A stretch of DNA of 64,000 nt from Acanthosoma haemorrhoidale (lineage: Eukaryota; Arthropoda; Insecta; Hemiptera; Acanthosomatidae), in contig OV884011.1 of assembly GCA_930367205.1 (NCBI GenBank), positions 168,031,226 to 168,095,225 on the forward strand, written 5' to 3'. This document shows positions 25,701 to 36,964 of this stretch, one piece after another. The number at the start of each line of letters is the position of its first letter. Position 1 is the first letter of the stretch. Below the pieces are notes generated by a model. The model worked only from the letters and a program-made list of their open reading frames with translations. It was not told where the DNA came from and ran no database searches. A program made the translations under genes and the position numbers.

Positions 25701-26064
25701 GAGGGGAACTCCTTAATCCCTGCTTCCTTCTCCTTTGCTAGGGGGGGACAGGGGATTTTAGGGTATTTCCGGACTGTGAGTGTAGTTCTATATTGCAAAT
25801 GGTGTATGAATGACAGAATGATGCTATATTTTGTGTGATCACTTATCACAAATACTCATTGCCTTATTTTGGAAGATTCTAATTTTTTTTAAATACACAA
25901 AAACCCTTCTTCTCTTAAAATCCTCCAAAGTTACTCCTTTTACGATTATATCATCTAAGCAGACAAACACTGATACAATGTATTCAAATATATTGATACA
26001 TACCGTAAGTCTGACGGGCCGAGGAAGCGGCTACGACAAGTAGTAATGCCAAAACTGCTTTCAT
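22778..26064 (-). CDS. Secreted JHBP-superfamily (group 7 allergen-like) lipid-binding protein, five exons
   Basis: Exons on the - strand are 26064-26004, 25207-25072, 24973-24785, 24552-24444 and 23014-22778. Donors are GTATGT, GTAAGT, GTGAGT and GTAAGT, and phases run 1, 2, 2, 0 without conflict. The 732-base CDS gives 243 residues. Residues 1-16 are a signal peptide (MKAVLALLLVVAASSA). The mature protein opens with an amphipathic helix and DPYSLPPLTD, as in group 7 allergens. Alternating strand segments follow (FSTDNVKWSKGG, GNYKVSGTAF, VQYGVVDHSLQVLDFDVDF), then a C-terminal helix with EVLDFLKML. Only one cysteine remains after the signal peptide, so the N-terminal disulfide of takeout-type proteins is absent. 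The family binds hydrophobic ligands such as juvenile hormone or lipids outside cells; the ligand here is unknown. Confidence 0.9.
25360..25571 (+). mobile_element. Retroposon 3' tail in intron 1 of the JHBP-like gene
   Basis: The end reads tcaataaaggaggttttg plus an 11-base A run, the same ending as at 4571. It shares the cctccttcaaatgcatc block with the inverted copy at 50800-50940. It lies antisense to the host gene. Confidence 0.6.
25672..25875 (+). mobile_element. Degenerate Jockey-family 3' end in intron 1 of the JHBP-like gene
   Basis: Words such as gtgtatgaatga, gatcacttatcacaaatac and ttgcctta line up, with gaps, with the 3' end of the copy at 31112-31512. This is the oldest-looking member of the family here. 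Confidence 0.45.
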
Positions 26065-26100
26065 CTTGTCAATGTTAGTCCTTTAGACTTCGTCGTTTCA

Positions 26101-26106
26101 TTTATA
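26101..26106 (-). promoter_or_regulatory. TATA box of the JHBP-like gene
   Basis: TATAAA on the - strand lies about 37 bases before the start codon at 26064. Transcription would begin only about 6-12 bases before the ATG, matching the short leader of the other TATA gene in this window. Confidence 0.6.
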
Positions 26107-26365
26107 CGATATTCTTATCTGTACATACTTCAGTTTTATCCTAATATCTTGACCAATTAACTAACAATTGAGATCTCACGAGCGGAAATATTAGAATTTT
26201 TTTATGTTCTTCACATAAGATGGATTTACTTAATTTAAAAAAAAAAAATGTATTCACATTAAAATACAATCTGTCTAAAAAATTGCTCTAAATTGTAATA
26301 CGATTGCTTCTTAATGCAATAAGACGATTTTTTTTTTGACTTATTAAAATAAGATTCAATAAAAA

Positions 26366-26842
26366 CTTTATTATGAAAAAATTACAATCTGCCTTATTGG
26401 GCAAAAATTACACATGGTTGTAACCTCCCTCGTATGCGAAAGAGAAAGCGGAGTCTTGGGAAGTCCCCTAAGCTTCTCCGCCAGCCGCGTCACCGGATTC
26501 TAGCCAGTAAAGGCTGACGAAGAGCGCGAGATTCATACGCTCAGGACATGATTGGAGAAACTGGCTATTGTCAGGGCTCCCACTGTCACGCATTTATAGC
26601 AGGTCACGAGAACACTGCCGTTTTAGTCTCCGAGGAGGATTATAGGGATGAGTGACTCAGTGCAATGACTGTGCTGCGGGATTAGGGTGGTTGGATCGAT
26701 TACTATGGAATTTTATGAACTTGGAAGGGATGAGTTCAAGAATGTAGGGTATATTAAGATCATTATGAAGGGTTTTGTTGCTGACGTAATAAGGGGTATT
26801 TACTATTGTTCTCAGGACTTTTGATTGAAAGGATTGGATAAA
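26366..26842 (-). mobile_element. Jockey-like 3' fragment, inverted copy
   Basis: This is a near-identical reverse complement of 30650-31107, from the NAPYYVSNKT-type coding block through the 3' untranslated region to the caggcag...taataaag end. Both copies share an internal deletion in the 3' untranslated region that 31112-31512 lacks. The two therefore belong to one subfamily or arose by inverted duplication. Confidence 0.85.
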
Positions 26843-28238
26843 GACTATTTTTATTGTCTTTTATTTTCAAGTTTAAGCTCACTAAGCACCCTAAAATAAT
26901 AATTAGAGTAAAGATATGCTCTTGAGTGTAAGAACTATATATGCACTATATATAAGAACACATCAATTTTCAAAATGCCCTTATTAGTTCTGAGAACTTT
27001 TTTGGGTATTTTTTACAAACTCACCTTTGGCGTATTTACATATCTCATTCTTCTATTCTAAGGCTTAAGACACCACCTTCATTCTTCAATATTCATCAGT
27101 CACATGTGTACCAAGTTAGGTTTAAACCAATCACTAAAATTACTGGAATGGAATCACTCCTGAGTTTCCAGGATTATGACCAAGACATCCGTGTCTGAAT
27201 ATATAAATGTGCTTAGCCTATGTTAGAACCCCCAAATCAATTAGCCAAATCGTGCCCTTCCCGGCTGCTCTGTAAATAGAGTTCAAGAAGCTTACGCAAT
27301 TTTGTGTTCATAGATAAAGACAGCTTAACACCAAGATGCGGTGACAATATCACTGGAATACGCACACCACACGCTACAAATACCACATGAGACCGTCTCG
27401 CGGGCTCGTGGGAAAATCCCGCTAAGGGAGAAAAAATAAATAAAAAAGTAGCACTCTATTCGGAGTTGAATTTGTAGGTTATGGGATGTTGTAAGTGTTG
27501 AAATGACCTGCTGTGTCATCAGTAAGGCGGCGAGAAAGAAGTAAAAAGAAGAAAGAAGAAAGAAGAAAATGTCATCAATAGAGAGTGGTTTAAATTACCA
27601 TACTTCTCAGCTGGATCGCTGTTTATTTTCGAATTGCTGCCTCAGATTGGATGTTATGGACTGTTTAAACAGATAAACTAATTACACAGTTTTAAATTAG
27701 GATTTAATTTCACTTTAGATGTGCAGCTGAGGAAACATCTGAGAGGGTTATTAAAGAGCTATAGATTAGATAAAGTTTAGATCTAACAAATATAATAAGT
27801 GATTTCCTTGTAATTTGAAAATTATTGTCGTAAGTGAACGTTGTTAGGAGTAGCTATGATTCACAGATTTATAAAGTTAGGTGGGGTTATCCACCAGGGG
27901 CCAATTTACAAAATTAAAGGTACATCCGGTAGGCCCAACTCACAAAGGTAAAGGTACATCCTGCCTTTGTGGATGGAAGAGGAGAGGATTTGGTAACCAG
28001 GAACACTAACACACTTAAATATGGCCCTAGACTTACTAATTATCGCTACATCTTAACTCTACGTAAGTCCATTTATTTCCGTCAAAGCATTTGAGGAAGT
28101 TAACTGCCAACAGTCACTGCAAACCGCAACCACGGGCAGGTCCGGTTCTATTGAATTATCAGATAAGCAGCATTAGTGGTTCCTTTGATAAGTCACTACC
28201 TTCAAGTGGGACAGATGTACTCAATATCTGCATTTTCA
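26843..28238. other. No gene recognised
   Basis: AT-rich intergenic sequence. The block 27345-27420 (ggaatacgcacaccacac, then gtgggaaaatcccgc) loosely resembles 30198-30275, so it may be an old repeat. A short gaagaaa-type purine run lies at 27535-27568. Confidence 0.4.
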
Positions 28239-28576
28239 GAACATACTTGATAAGGTTTCAAGTTGGAATGGGGTTTTTGGGGGTTTCCCGAAGGGTCATA
28301 ACGAACTTATGGAGTAGAATTGATGCACCGGTCAACTCACCTTGGGTTTTACTTTTAAACTATATTAATGGAGAAAAAGAGTTAATTGCTATTTAAAACC
28401 TGTTATCTACAATAATACAAATAGCTTAAAAACTATTAACAAATTGTTCATCCTCTACTCTAGCTAAAAGTAACGTATCCTATATTTACGTTTGTAATGT
28501 TATAACAGGACATACTTGATAAGGTTTCAAGTTGGAAAGTTTTTTTTTCGGGGTTTCCCGAAGGGTCATAACGAAC
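28239..28576 (+). repeat. Pair of 68-bp direct repeats
   Basis: Copies at 28239-28306 and 28509-28576 share acatacttgataaggtttc, agttggaa and gggtttcccgaagggtc, with one T-rich expansion in the second. They lie 270 bases apart. Only one copy falls inside the short + frame 28091-28396, which I do not consider a gene. Confidence 0.85.
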
Positions 28577-28924
28577 AATAAACAGACTTATAACAATATT
28601 TAGAGTGCCTCTACCAATCACGGCTGCTCATTCTGTATCACCTCCTGGAAATAGTTAAATCCACCAGATCCTGTGGCTCCTTCCACTTCTGGTCAAAGAG
28701 GAGAAAGGCCCCGTAGTGACCGCAGGTTGGACTCATCCCAGCAGTAATGTTTTAAGAATCGGTGCGGCAGTGCCTTTATTCCTGCAGCAGTTAAAAGGCT
28801 TGTGATATGCAGTTTTTCTAGGAGGTTTCGCGTTTTATAAGAGTGAAGTAAGGGAGCAAGGAGAAATTTTTGTTGTGATAGGTATCGTGATTATTAATTA
28901 ATTAATATTAATATAAGAAAAAAT

Positions 28925-29880
28925 TACTATTTTACCGACTGAGCTACCGTCCTCAAGTGACAAATATATGCATATTACTAATATACTTACATATACTGAC
29001 AAATATCTAGTCGGAGCTCTACCGACTGAGCTACCGTCCTCAAGTGACAAATATATATGTAGCGACCACTAACTACATAAGATAAATCACCCTATACTAT
29101 ATTGCATATATATATTGTAAGCAAACGTAAATAACATGAACAAATATAAATCATTGTAAATGTGGTAAGCAATAAAAGGCGGGGACCAAGCAAGTCACAC
29201 GAGAAGGGTCACCAGCTGTCAGTCACAGGTACCTCACCAGATGAGTGAGGGTACCCGCAGGTCATAAACAACCCTTCTGCAGCCTCTCTACCCTCCAGGG
29301 GACAGGGCTGGCCGGGTAATTAAGCGTCGGCCGCGGGTACCTCATCACATGTGTAGGAACCAACCCTTGCCGGCCCTCCCAGTAGGTAAGGCTGGAGAGG
29401 GTACTTAAGGCGGTCTCCTAGCCCTGTTAATTAGTATCTCGAGACCTTTACTCGTTGACGCTTGGTTTCCACTCGAACTCTGAAAACTTGACTAATTCTT
29501 TATGGAAAACCTCTGTAACTCTTCTCTTGAACATAGTGCATTGTCGGGGCGCATACCTATCAAAAATGGAGTCAGATAGTACGCCGTCATGAAACGATTG
29601 TCCAGGTTATAAACTCGAACAATCACACTTGTCACCAGGGCTAGGGTGACCAGGCACCCCCCTAGTGACGACCCGACAATATACATATTACTAATATATA
29701 CTGACATATATCTAGTCGGGGCTCTACCGACTGGGCTACCGTCTTCAAGTGACAAACAGTTACTTATTACTAATAAACTTACATATACTGACAAATATCT
29801 AGTCAGAGCTATACCGACTGCAGTCGTTAAGTTACTACTTCCCAATATGTAGCCGGAAGCTCTACCAACTTAGCGTTCTG
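28925..29880 (-). repeat. Tandem array of tRNA-like (A-box) SINE units, interrupted by a solo LTR
   Basis: Read on the - strand, units of about 80-85 bases repeat four or five times. Each has TAGCTCAGTCGGTAGAGC, a good pol III A box as in real tRNAs, then a short linker with atatttgtcagtatatg. No unit keeps a clear B box. Unit starts lie near 28943, 29028, 29733 and 29816. The 621-bp LTR at 29058-29678 has landed inside the second unit. Confidence 0.75.
29058..29678. mobile_element. Solo LTR, 621 bp, with 5-bp target-site duplication
   Basis: It starts TGTAGCGACC and ends ACCCGACA (TG...CA). ATATA flanks it at 29053-29057 and 29679-29683. An AATAAA lies near 29173. Its ends match the solo LTR at 18792-19628. 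There is no internal region nearby, so it is solo. Confidence 0.88.
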
Positions 29881-30424
29881 TCTAAAGTGACTCCCTTCCC
29901 GATTTCTAGTCAGGGTTTACTATAACTTTTATGAAGTTATGGCTTTTATTTTTTCTATGAGGTAGTCTTATATTTTTCAGGTCTCTGGTGTGGTATTTTC
30001 GTATCCTGCTTCAATTTAATTCATTATCTCAATATTTAGGTTGCCATTGAATGCTTATTTAAAATAAAAAAGGAAGTATTTAGAGCACTGCCAGTTTTTA
30101 GGAAAGCTAGTTATTGTTCATTTGAAGTTTTCTATATTCGGAAAGTTTTTGCTGTTACTTTATTTTCAGTTAGTTTCTTCTTACAGTTTCTAAATATTGC
30201 ACCGGAATACGCGCGCCACAGGCGACGTATCCCTAAGAGCACGCTTCACGTGCTTGTGGGGAAACCCGATATGAGGTTCGTCCTCCAGTTCTTACTGGAT
30301 GTTGGAAATACAGAATAAAAAGGATATCGTTGAAAATATTCAAAAAGTTAATGAAGCAAAATGTTCCCACATTATCTTTACCCTCTGCCACAAGTCGTGT
30401 CCACTGTTTTTTTAAAATTATATT

Positions 30425-31107
30425 CCTCTTACTGAATGCGAGGCAGTACGGTATTTAGGCTTCCATCTCACAGGCTGACATGGAACCCACATATCAAGCT
30501 AAGAAGACAACTAAACAGACGCTTTGGACAACTGTACAAACTACTTCGAAGGACATCCCATCTCTCAATAGAAAATAAATGACTAATCTACAAAGTTATA
30601 CTTAAGCCAATCTGGACATACGGAACAGAGCTATGGGGGACAGCAAAAAGTATACAATCCTTTCAATCAAAGTCCTGAGAACAATAGTAAATGTCCCTTA
30701 TTACGTCAGCAACAAAACCCTTCATAATGATCTTAATATACCCTACATTCTTGAACTCATCCCTTCCAAGTTCATAAAATTCCATAGTAATCTATCCAAC
30801 CACCCTAATCCCGCAGCACAGTCATTGCACTGAGCCACTCATCCCTATAATCCTCCTCGGAGACAAAAACGGCAGTGTTCTCGTGACCTGCTAAAAATGC
30901 GTGACAGTGGGAGCCCTGACAATAGCCAGTTTCTCCAATCATGTCCTGAGCGTATGAATCTCGCGCCTTTACTGGCTAGAATCCGGTGACGCGGCTGGCG
31001 GAGAAGCTTAGGGGACTTCCCAAGACTCCGCTTTCTCTTTCGCATACGAGGGAGGTTACAACCATGTGTAATTTTTGCCCAATAAGGCAGATTGTAATTT
31101 TTTCATA
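30425..31107 (+). mobile_element. Jockey-like non-LTR retrotransposon, RT C-terminus and 3' UTR
   Basis: The + strand reads CEAVRYLGFHL, then ENK, IYKVILKPIWTYGTELWGTA, then VLRTIVNVPYYVSNKTLHND and PYILELIPSKFIKFHS. This is the typical end of Jockey-clade ORF2. A 3' untranslated region ends in taataaagt. One stop interrupts the early part. It is the longest of six copies in this window. Confidence 0.88.
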
Positions 31108-31111
31108 ATAA

Positions 31112-31512
31112 AGTCATTACACTCCGCTAATCTTCCCTACAATCCTCCTCGGAGACTAAAACGGCAGTGTACTCGTGACCTGCTATAAATACGTGACAGT
31201 GGGAGTCCTCGCAATTGTCAGTTTCTCCAATAATGTCCTGAGCATCTGTGGCTCTCGCACTCTTGGTCAGCCTCCACTTGCTCGTATCCAGTGACGCCGC
31301 TGACGGAGGAGCGTGGGGGACTTCCCAAGACTCCGCTTCCACTTTCGCATGCGAGGGAGTTTACAACCATGTGTAGGTCTCTGGGCTGTTTGTAAATACT
31401 GTAGGAATGATTGAGTCAATGAAAATTGTAAATATGGTATGAATGAGATCATTTATCACAATTACTTATTTATTGCCCAATAAGGCAGATTGTAATTTTT
31501 TCATAATAAAGC
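31112..31512 (+). mobile_element. Second Jockey-like 3' end, head-to-tail with the first
   Basis: It begins exactly where the previous copy ends and repeats the last part of the same family. It keeps about 90 bases (gtctctgggctg to the ttattgccc junction) that the previous copy lacks. It ends ttttttcataataaag. Confidence 0.85.
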
Positions 31513-33590
31513 TGTTATTATTATAAGAAAATATTCGACTCATTCCATTTTCTGTTTCTGCATGCACAAGAAATACCTAACGTTTCACAGAGGAAAACTA
31601 GATAACTTTGAAACTAAGTCTAGCTGTCACAAATTGCTATGCTTTGGTTTTGGACGAATATTGTGACATAAAATATGCAGGACAGCTGACTATGTTTGTG
31701 CTTTACCTGGAAAAGTTTTTTGAAGAGCTACTGGCTATTTTGCCTATGTCAGTCACCAGTGCGTCATTCATCAAAGATTTTTTTGAAATACTTTAATCTG
31801 AATTTCAGGATTGATTTGACAGAATTTGAAAAAGTAGGGAATGTTGTGCAGCCTGTCAACACAGTTTTTCACTTATGCCTAATTTGGAATCATGTCGATA
31901 CAGGATTTATTTCTGAACTGCTCGTAAACCTCCTGGTTGCCTCTTCGAGTCCATTGACCTGTAGAACGAACTAATACGAAAGATCGGAGAGCTTGTCTTT
32001 GGTTGCAGTTACAAGTGCACACGCGAGAAATGGGCGATTCAGAGTGGACTACATTAAAAGAAGGAAATAAAATCGAGCTTATTGCTTTTTCACAACCCAT
32101 ATCAGCTGTGAAGGGGTGTTATTTTTGCCTGCAGACTGTACTAAAAAAAATAGCACCCCTAACTATGAGGACTAATGAAGCATCATTAATTAGAGGGATT
32201 AATAAGTAATGGAGGCACAATTGAATGGTTTCATGGAAGAAGCCCTTCAGTAAAATTTTGATCAAAGTCTATTGTATGTTTTTTTTTGGGACCTAATTAT
32301 AGTACTTCGAATTTTTTTTCCATTTTCCCAAAGGTTTTGTGTGGTATTCAAATATTCAAATATTTTCCTGTCATATTGAATGGACTATCAAACCTCTGCT
32401 ATTAAATTGTAAACACAGCCAGAATCCAATCTGTACTATCAAATATTGCTAACATAAATAAATTAGTGCATAATATATTATGAAATTTTTTTTTTTAAAT
32501 AGCATCTAGTTTTTGGTTTTTGTTTGTTAGCTTTTCATCATAATTCAAATTAAAATGTATGTTTACTTCAAAGCAGCATTGATTCATAATCAAGAGCAAT
32601 GGTGGTAGCTGTATTGCATATAAACACATATAATTTTTATTGTGTAAATATTACAAATAAATTGATTGGATATTATAAAAAAAAGTTGTATGAAATCGTC
32701 GTCCTGATTAATAAAATTTAATATATTGTCTCGATTTTATTTTATATTTTAAAATTGTTTGCACTAAAAAAAAAAAAAAAATAGAAAAATAAAAATGTTT
32801 GAGAAAAGTTTATTTATTACTTATATATTTAGAAGCCTTGTGTCTCTCAGACTGGTTCGATCAGAAAGCTTGAAATCATTATAAAATAAATAAATTTAAT
32901 ATATTTACACCGTTATCTTCATAATTATACTCAATATTGGTGTATACTGCATTCACTAGATCACTGATGGTCTTCGAGATAATATTTCATTTATAACAAT
33001 TTCCTGAGACTTGTATGTTGGACGTTTATCATGCCTGTATATCGTAACTATAACTGACAAATTACTATACATTCAATTACTTAATAACTTGTTCATGTCG
33101 GATCAACTTTAAAATGCAAATTTAATCATGAATTCAAGACTACTACACTTTCTTGATCCTAAAAGACACCGAGCATCTTTCATCCAACAATTGACATGCT
33201 ACCTTCACAGTACATGGTTCAATTCCCCGAGTCTCCTTAATCGTATAATTACTCACTGCTTTTGCTATAAGACGACGTTACTCAATTTAAAAGAAATTTG
33301 TGTTATTAAATAAATTTTATTAATTTAATGTAATTATATGTAGTCAGTAAAACTGTAAAACGAAGTCGTGTTCTCAGGTTTTTTATATTCCACCGACTCA
33401 ATTTCTCTCTATGTAGTATTTCGAACCGACACATGGCTATATCTTACATGCGCATGGTTCAAATCTAAGCCCCTTGTAGCCCCTTGCCATAAACGACTTG
33501 CTTTGAAAGAAATAAGACCCTACTGCAGAAAGGTGGGGGTTGGAGGGGAGACACAGACTGCTTCAGTCGCCGACGGACTTCTGGTCCGCA
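31513..33590. other. Intergenic with an old dispersed repeat
   Basis: Two mid-size frames (31696-31974 and 32003-32209, +) have no recognisable motif. The part 32799-33200 is related to 49695-50170: both share tttatttattactt, gcttgaaat-attataaa and gcattcac-agatcactga. The family is unknown. Confidence 0.45.
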
Positions 33591-33599
33591 ACTAGTCTC

Positions 33600-33662
33600 A
33601 TGATCTTCTGGAGGGCTTGCTTACTCTGTCTTCTCGCGGCTCTGTCTTCCTGTCATCTGTCG
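33600..33662 (+). CDS. First coding exon of an unidentified secreted or membrane protein
   Basis: The frame MIFWRACLLCLLAALSSCHL reads as a textbook signal peptide. It ends after Ser at a strong GTGAGT donor (33663) in phase 0. A TCAGTC initiator-like motif lies at about 33572, 28 bases upstream. Later exons are not certain. The block at 48287 has the right phase but would need a 14.6-kb intron; the block at 36064 has the wrong phase for direct joining. Only the signal exon is supported. Confidence 0.5.
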
Positions 33663-34069
33663 GTGAGTAGTGGGTCTCTTCTTGCCCGCTGCGGCCAAAG
33701 AAGATATTGAAGCCACTTGTCTCACTTAAAACTCACTAAGCCATTTTATATTAGACATCAAGAAGTAGTTTTGAGAATAAATAATTCTATTGAAATTTAA
33801 AAAAGAGCTAAATTGCAGGCAATTTAGATCTTAAATATGATACATTGAAAATTTAAATATTATATTATTTTTATGGTTTTGTTGATTTTTTTCAAAATCA
33901 AAAACCTCATAGAGTTTTTTACGTTTTTAGAGATCGTGAGTCCTATCTTTGGCCTGTGAATATGATTTACATTTATTTTCAACTCCATAACGCCTAAATA
34001 AGCGTTATTAATACCATGTACAGTGCTGGTGAATGGGAGAGCTAAACTGCTTTTGAATGTTTATGAAAT

Positions 34070-35416
34070 TATTAAAAATAATTATTGAAACATATATAAA
34101 ATCAATCAATATATAGTCATTAGTAAGATAATTGAAACCCTTAGTTGTGTGATTCTAAGCACTTTACTAGCTTACTTTCGTAGGATATAAAGGCACATTA
34201 TGTCCTCTTTAACATGCATGAAAGTACAAGCTCTCTCTCCTCAGATTCAGCTAAAAACTAAATGATCGCATTACCCTAATATACTAGTCATTTATGATTT
34301 CGAGAATTTTAATTTGGTAGCCTACTATAACGAAAGGGGGGGGATTTATATCTTCAAATAATTAACTAATAGAGTTATAGAGTTAGTGATATTTTTCAAG
34401 CCATTCCAAGGCAGACAGACATAACACTTAAAATCACCAAGAAGACAAACAAACACTATATAAACTTGAGCAACAATATATATTAAAACAAAGAAACATT
34501 ATATCATACTTAATAGAATTAAAAAAATATTACCAATTTAGGCATTACTATTCCGGTTATTTATATTATTATTAATTAGAACTTTAATTTCATACCTATT
34601 AATTAATATGATGATACAATATTTATTTATTATAGAGTCATCTGTATTTTTATTATCTTTTCAATATCAGGGCCTTTCTGCAACATTTCATGTCTTTGTC
34701 TTGAACCGGGTAATAAAATACTTAAGGCTGACAACAGATAAATACACAAAAACAAACAAGCTATAAACAGAATATATTTATTCAGATATCAATGCTAAAT
34801 ATCTTAGGAATATCATCACTGAATCCCTTTAAAGAACCCACGTTCAGTTTTGCTTTATATATTAGCTGATATATTGATCCTCAGGGGTACATTCCCATTA
34901 TACCGTACTACTTCTTTTTTTTCCCCCCTTTTCATAGCCCCTTTAAATTTATAGATAATTATATATAATTATAGATCCTCAGGCGAATCTATTTACAAAT
35001 TATTTTTGTATTTTGTGTAGCATCCCTACATTATATACTGTTTTTTTTTTTTATAAAATAACCTTCCATTTCCCAGGTTTAACAGAACCAGAATAGTAAT
35101 GCCTAAATTGGTAATATTTTTTTAATTCTATTAAGTATGATTATTTTAATTATTTGAAGTTATAAATCCCCCCTTTTTCGTTATAGTAAGCTACCAAATT
35201 CAAATTCTCGACATCATGAATGACTAGTATATTAGGGTAATGGGACGTTTTTAGCTGAACCTGAGTAGAGAGAGAGAGGACATAATGTGCCTTTATATCC
35301 TACGAAAGTAAGCTGGTAAAGTGCTTAGAATCACACAACTAAGGGTTTCAATTATCTTACTAATGACTATATATTGATTGATTGTATATATGTTTTAGTA
35401 ATTATAATATAATTAT
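34070..35416. repeat. Long imperfect inverted repeat (hairpin), about 1.35 kb
   Basis: Left arm 34070-34557 and right arm 35093-35416 are reverse complements over most of their length, including gtgtgattctaagcacttta, ataaaggcacattatgtcct and ccaatttaggcattacta. The left arm carries about 130 extra bases near 34365-34495. A spacer of about 535 bases separates the arms. No transposase frame lies inside. It fits a foldback-type DNA element with very long terminal inverted repeats. Confidence 0.88.
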
Positions 35417-36063
35417 TCCACCAGTTAGGGAAAGGCTACTTGTAGTCTTTAGGTTGGTCCGTGATAATGAGAATGTTTCATAGCCGTATCCAATAGCTAC
35501 TGTATGGGCTAATGACGAGAAACCGGCAGATCATATCCCAGCATTTTGTGTATTCATCATTGAGTCTACCTGTCTGTTTTGGAGATTGTTAGTTATCTTT
35601 ACGGACTAGATGTGTGGTATTTCGCGTGTTTCATTTGAGGATTCGATGGCACCATACTCCAAACCTCATAAAACTTAATGAAATTAATTGACAAATATTG
35701 AGTATGGAACAGCTATTTTATTATCCATTTTGGTGGAGATTTATTTTCATTTTATTGCTATCTATAACTTAGTGCGTTTATTGTTAGTAGCATAGCTATT
35801 TTAGTTTCTACTTAGTCTGTACTAAAAAAAAGCTTTAATTTATTACTGCGTCTATTCATATGATATTAAATTCATGACTACTATGTGTAACTATTCTAGA
35901 CCCGTGACCATGCCCAAAAGACGGTTGCTGGGCTTACTCCTGGTTCAGTAGTAAATGTGTGACTTTAGTCGAGACTATAATTACAAAAAGTCATAATTTC
36001 TTACCCCAATTTGTTACAATTAGATCAACGATAATTGTAATTGTTTGGTTCGTCTCTGTTCAG

Positions 36064-36226
36064 TTGCAGCTCTCCCCTGATGTGCGCAGATAAGCGCACT
36101 AAATGCGTCAATCCGCGCAGCAAAGTCCTCCCTAAAAGACCTACCCTATACGGCGATAATCGGGACCATCTCGGCGAGTTATTCCAAGCTCAAACCAGTT
36201 TAATCACCGTTCTTCTCAGTATTTGA
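36064..36226 (+). CDS. Candidate coding exon with CSSPLMCADKRTKC block
   Basis: A strong pyrimidine tract and cag precede an open, GC-richer frame in phase 2. It reads CSSPLMCADKRTKCVNPRS and onward to LITVLLSI and a stop at 36224-36226. Three cysteines in 14 residues would fit a secreted protein. A possible donor, GTATTT at 36219, lies just before the stop. I do not recognise the family and cannot link it to the signal exon at 33600. Confidence 0.35.
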
Positions 36227-36964
36227 TAATTTCCTGTAATATTGGCACTCTAATTTCTCCAGTGCTTTTTCCTGGTATGGAATTCTTCAGTTCATTAATA
36301 GCATCCCGGTCCCATAAAATGTAACGGTTATTGTCAGCGATTAAAGAACCATTACGATCAAATGACATAGTTCATATCTGGCACACGGTTGGAAGAACCG
36401 TTTCGTCCAGTCGGAATGAGGAATACATGAATGTTTTCATACTGACGGATAATTTTTTTCAGCGAAAGTTGAAGGCCAAATCGCAACGAAGCAAAAAAAG
36501 ATTTTTTTGTTTTTTTTTAGTGTTTTTTTTAGCTAACTGTGGGAAATATAATCTATGGTTTCATTATAATTACTAGCTAAAGAAAATGATAGACATGGCC
36601 TGATCTCCGACCAACTGCTCTGACAATTTAGCCATCTATTTAGCTCATAAACTCACCTCACTAAAACAAAGAACGATCACGTCGTAATCCAATGTGAACT
36701 TATGTTAGACTTAACAGAATAAGTATCTCCATTAATATTCCTCAATGTCGTCCTCCATTATGCAGAAAAAATATATGGAACCTTGGCGCTTGGATACGAT
36801 ACAATACTCGAATGCTATTATTCAAAATAAGGAGACTGAATAATGTGATATCAGGGGAGAGTTTGATTTATGAAAGTCGATTACCTTCCTCCATTCGATT
36901 GTGGTTGTGGTTCGACAGACGCTTCCTTGTCGAGATAGTCTCCGTTATTTTCTGTCAAGGGTAA
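36227..36964. other. No gene recognised
   Basis: AT-rich sequence with no supported motif. Confidence 0.35.

Noticed and set aside
28943..29880. Possible CRISPR-like array from regular 80-bp repeats
   Set aside because: Repeats carry tRNA A boxes, the spacers are also repeated, and the DNA is eukaryotic.
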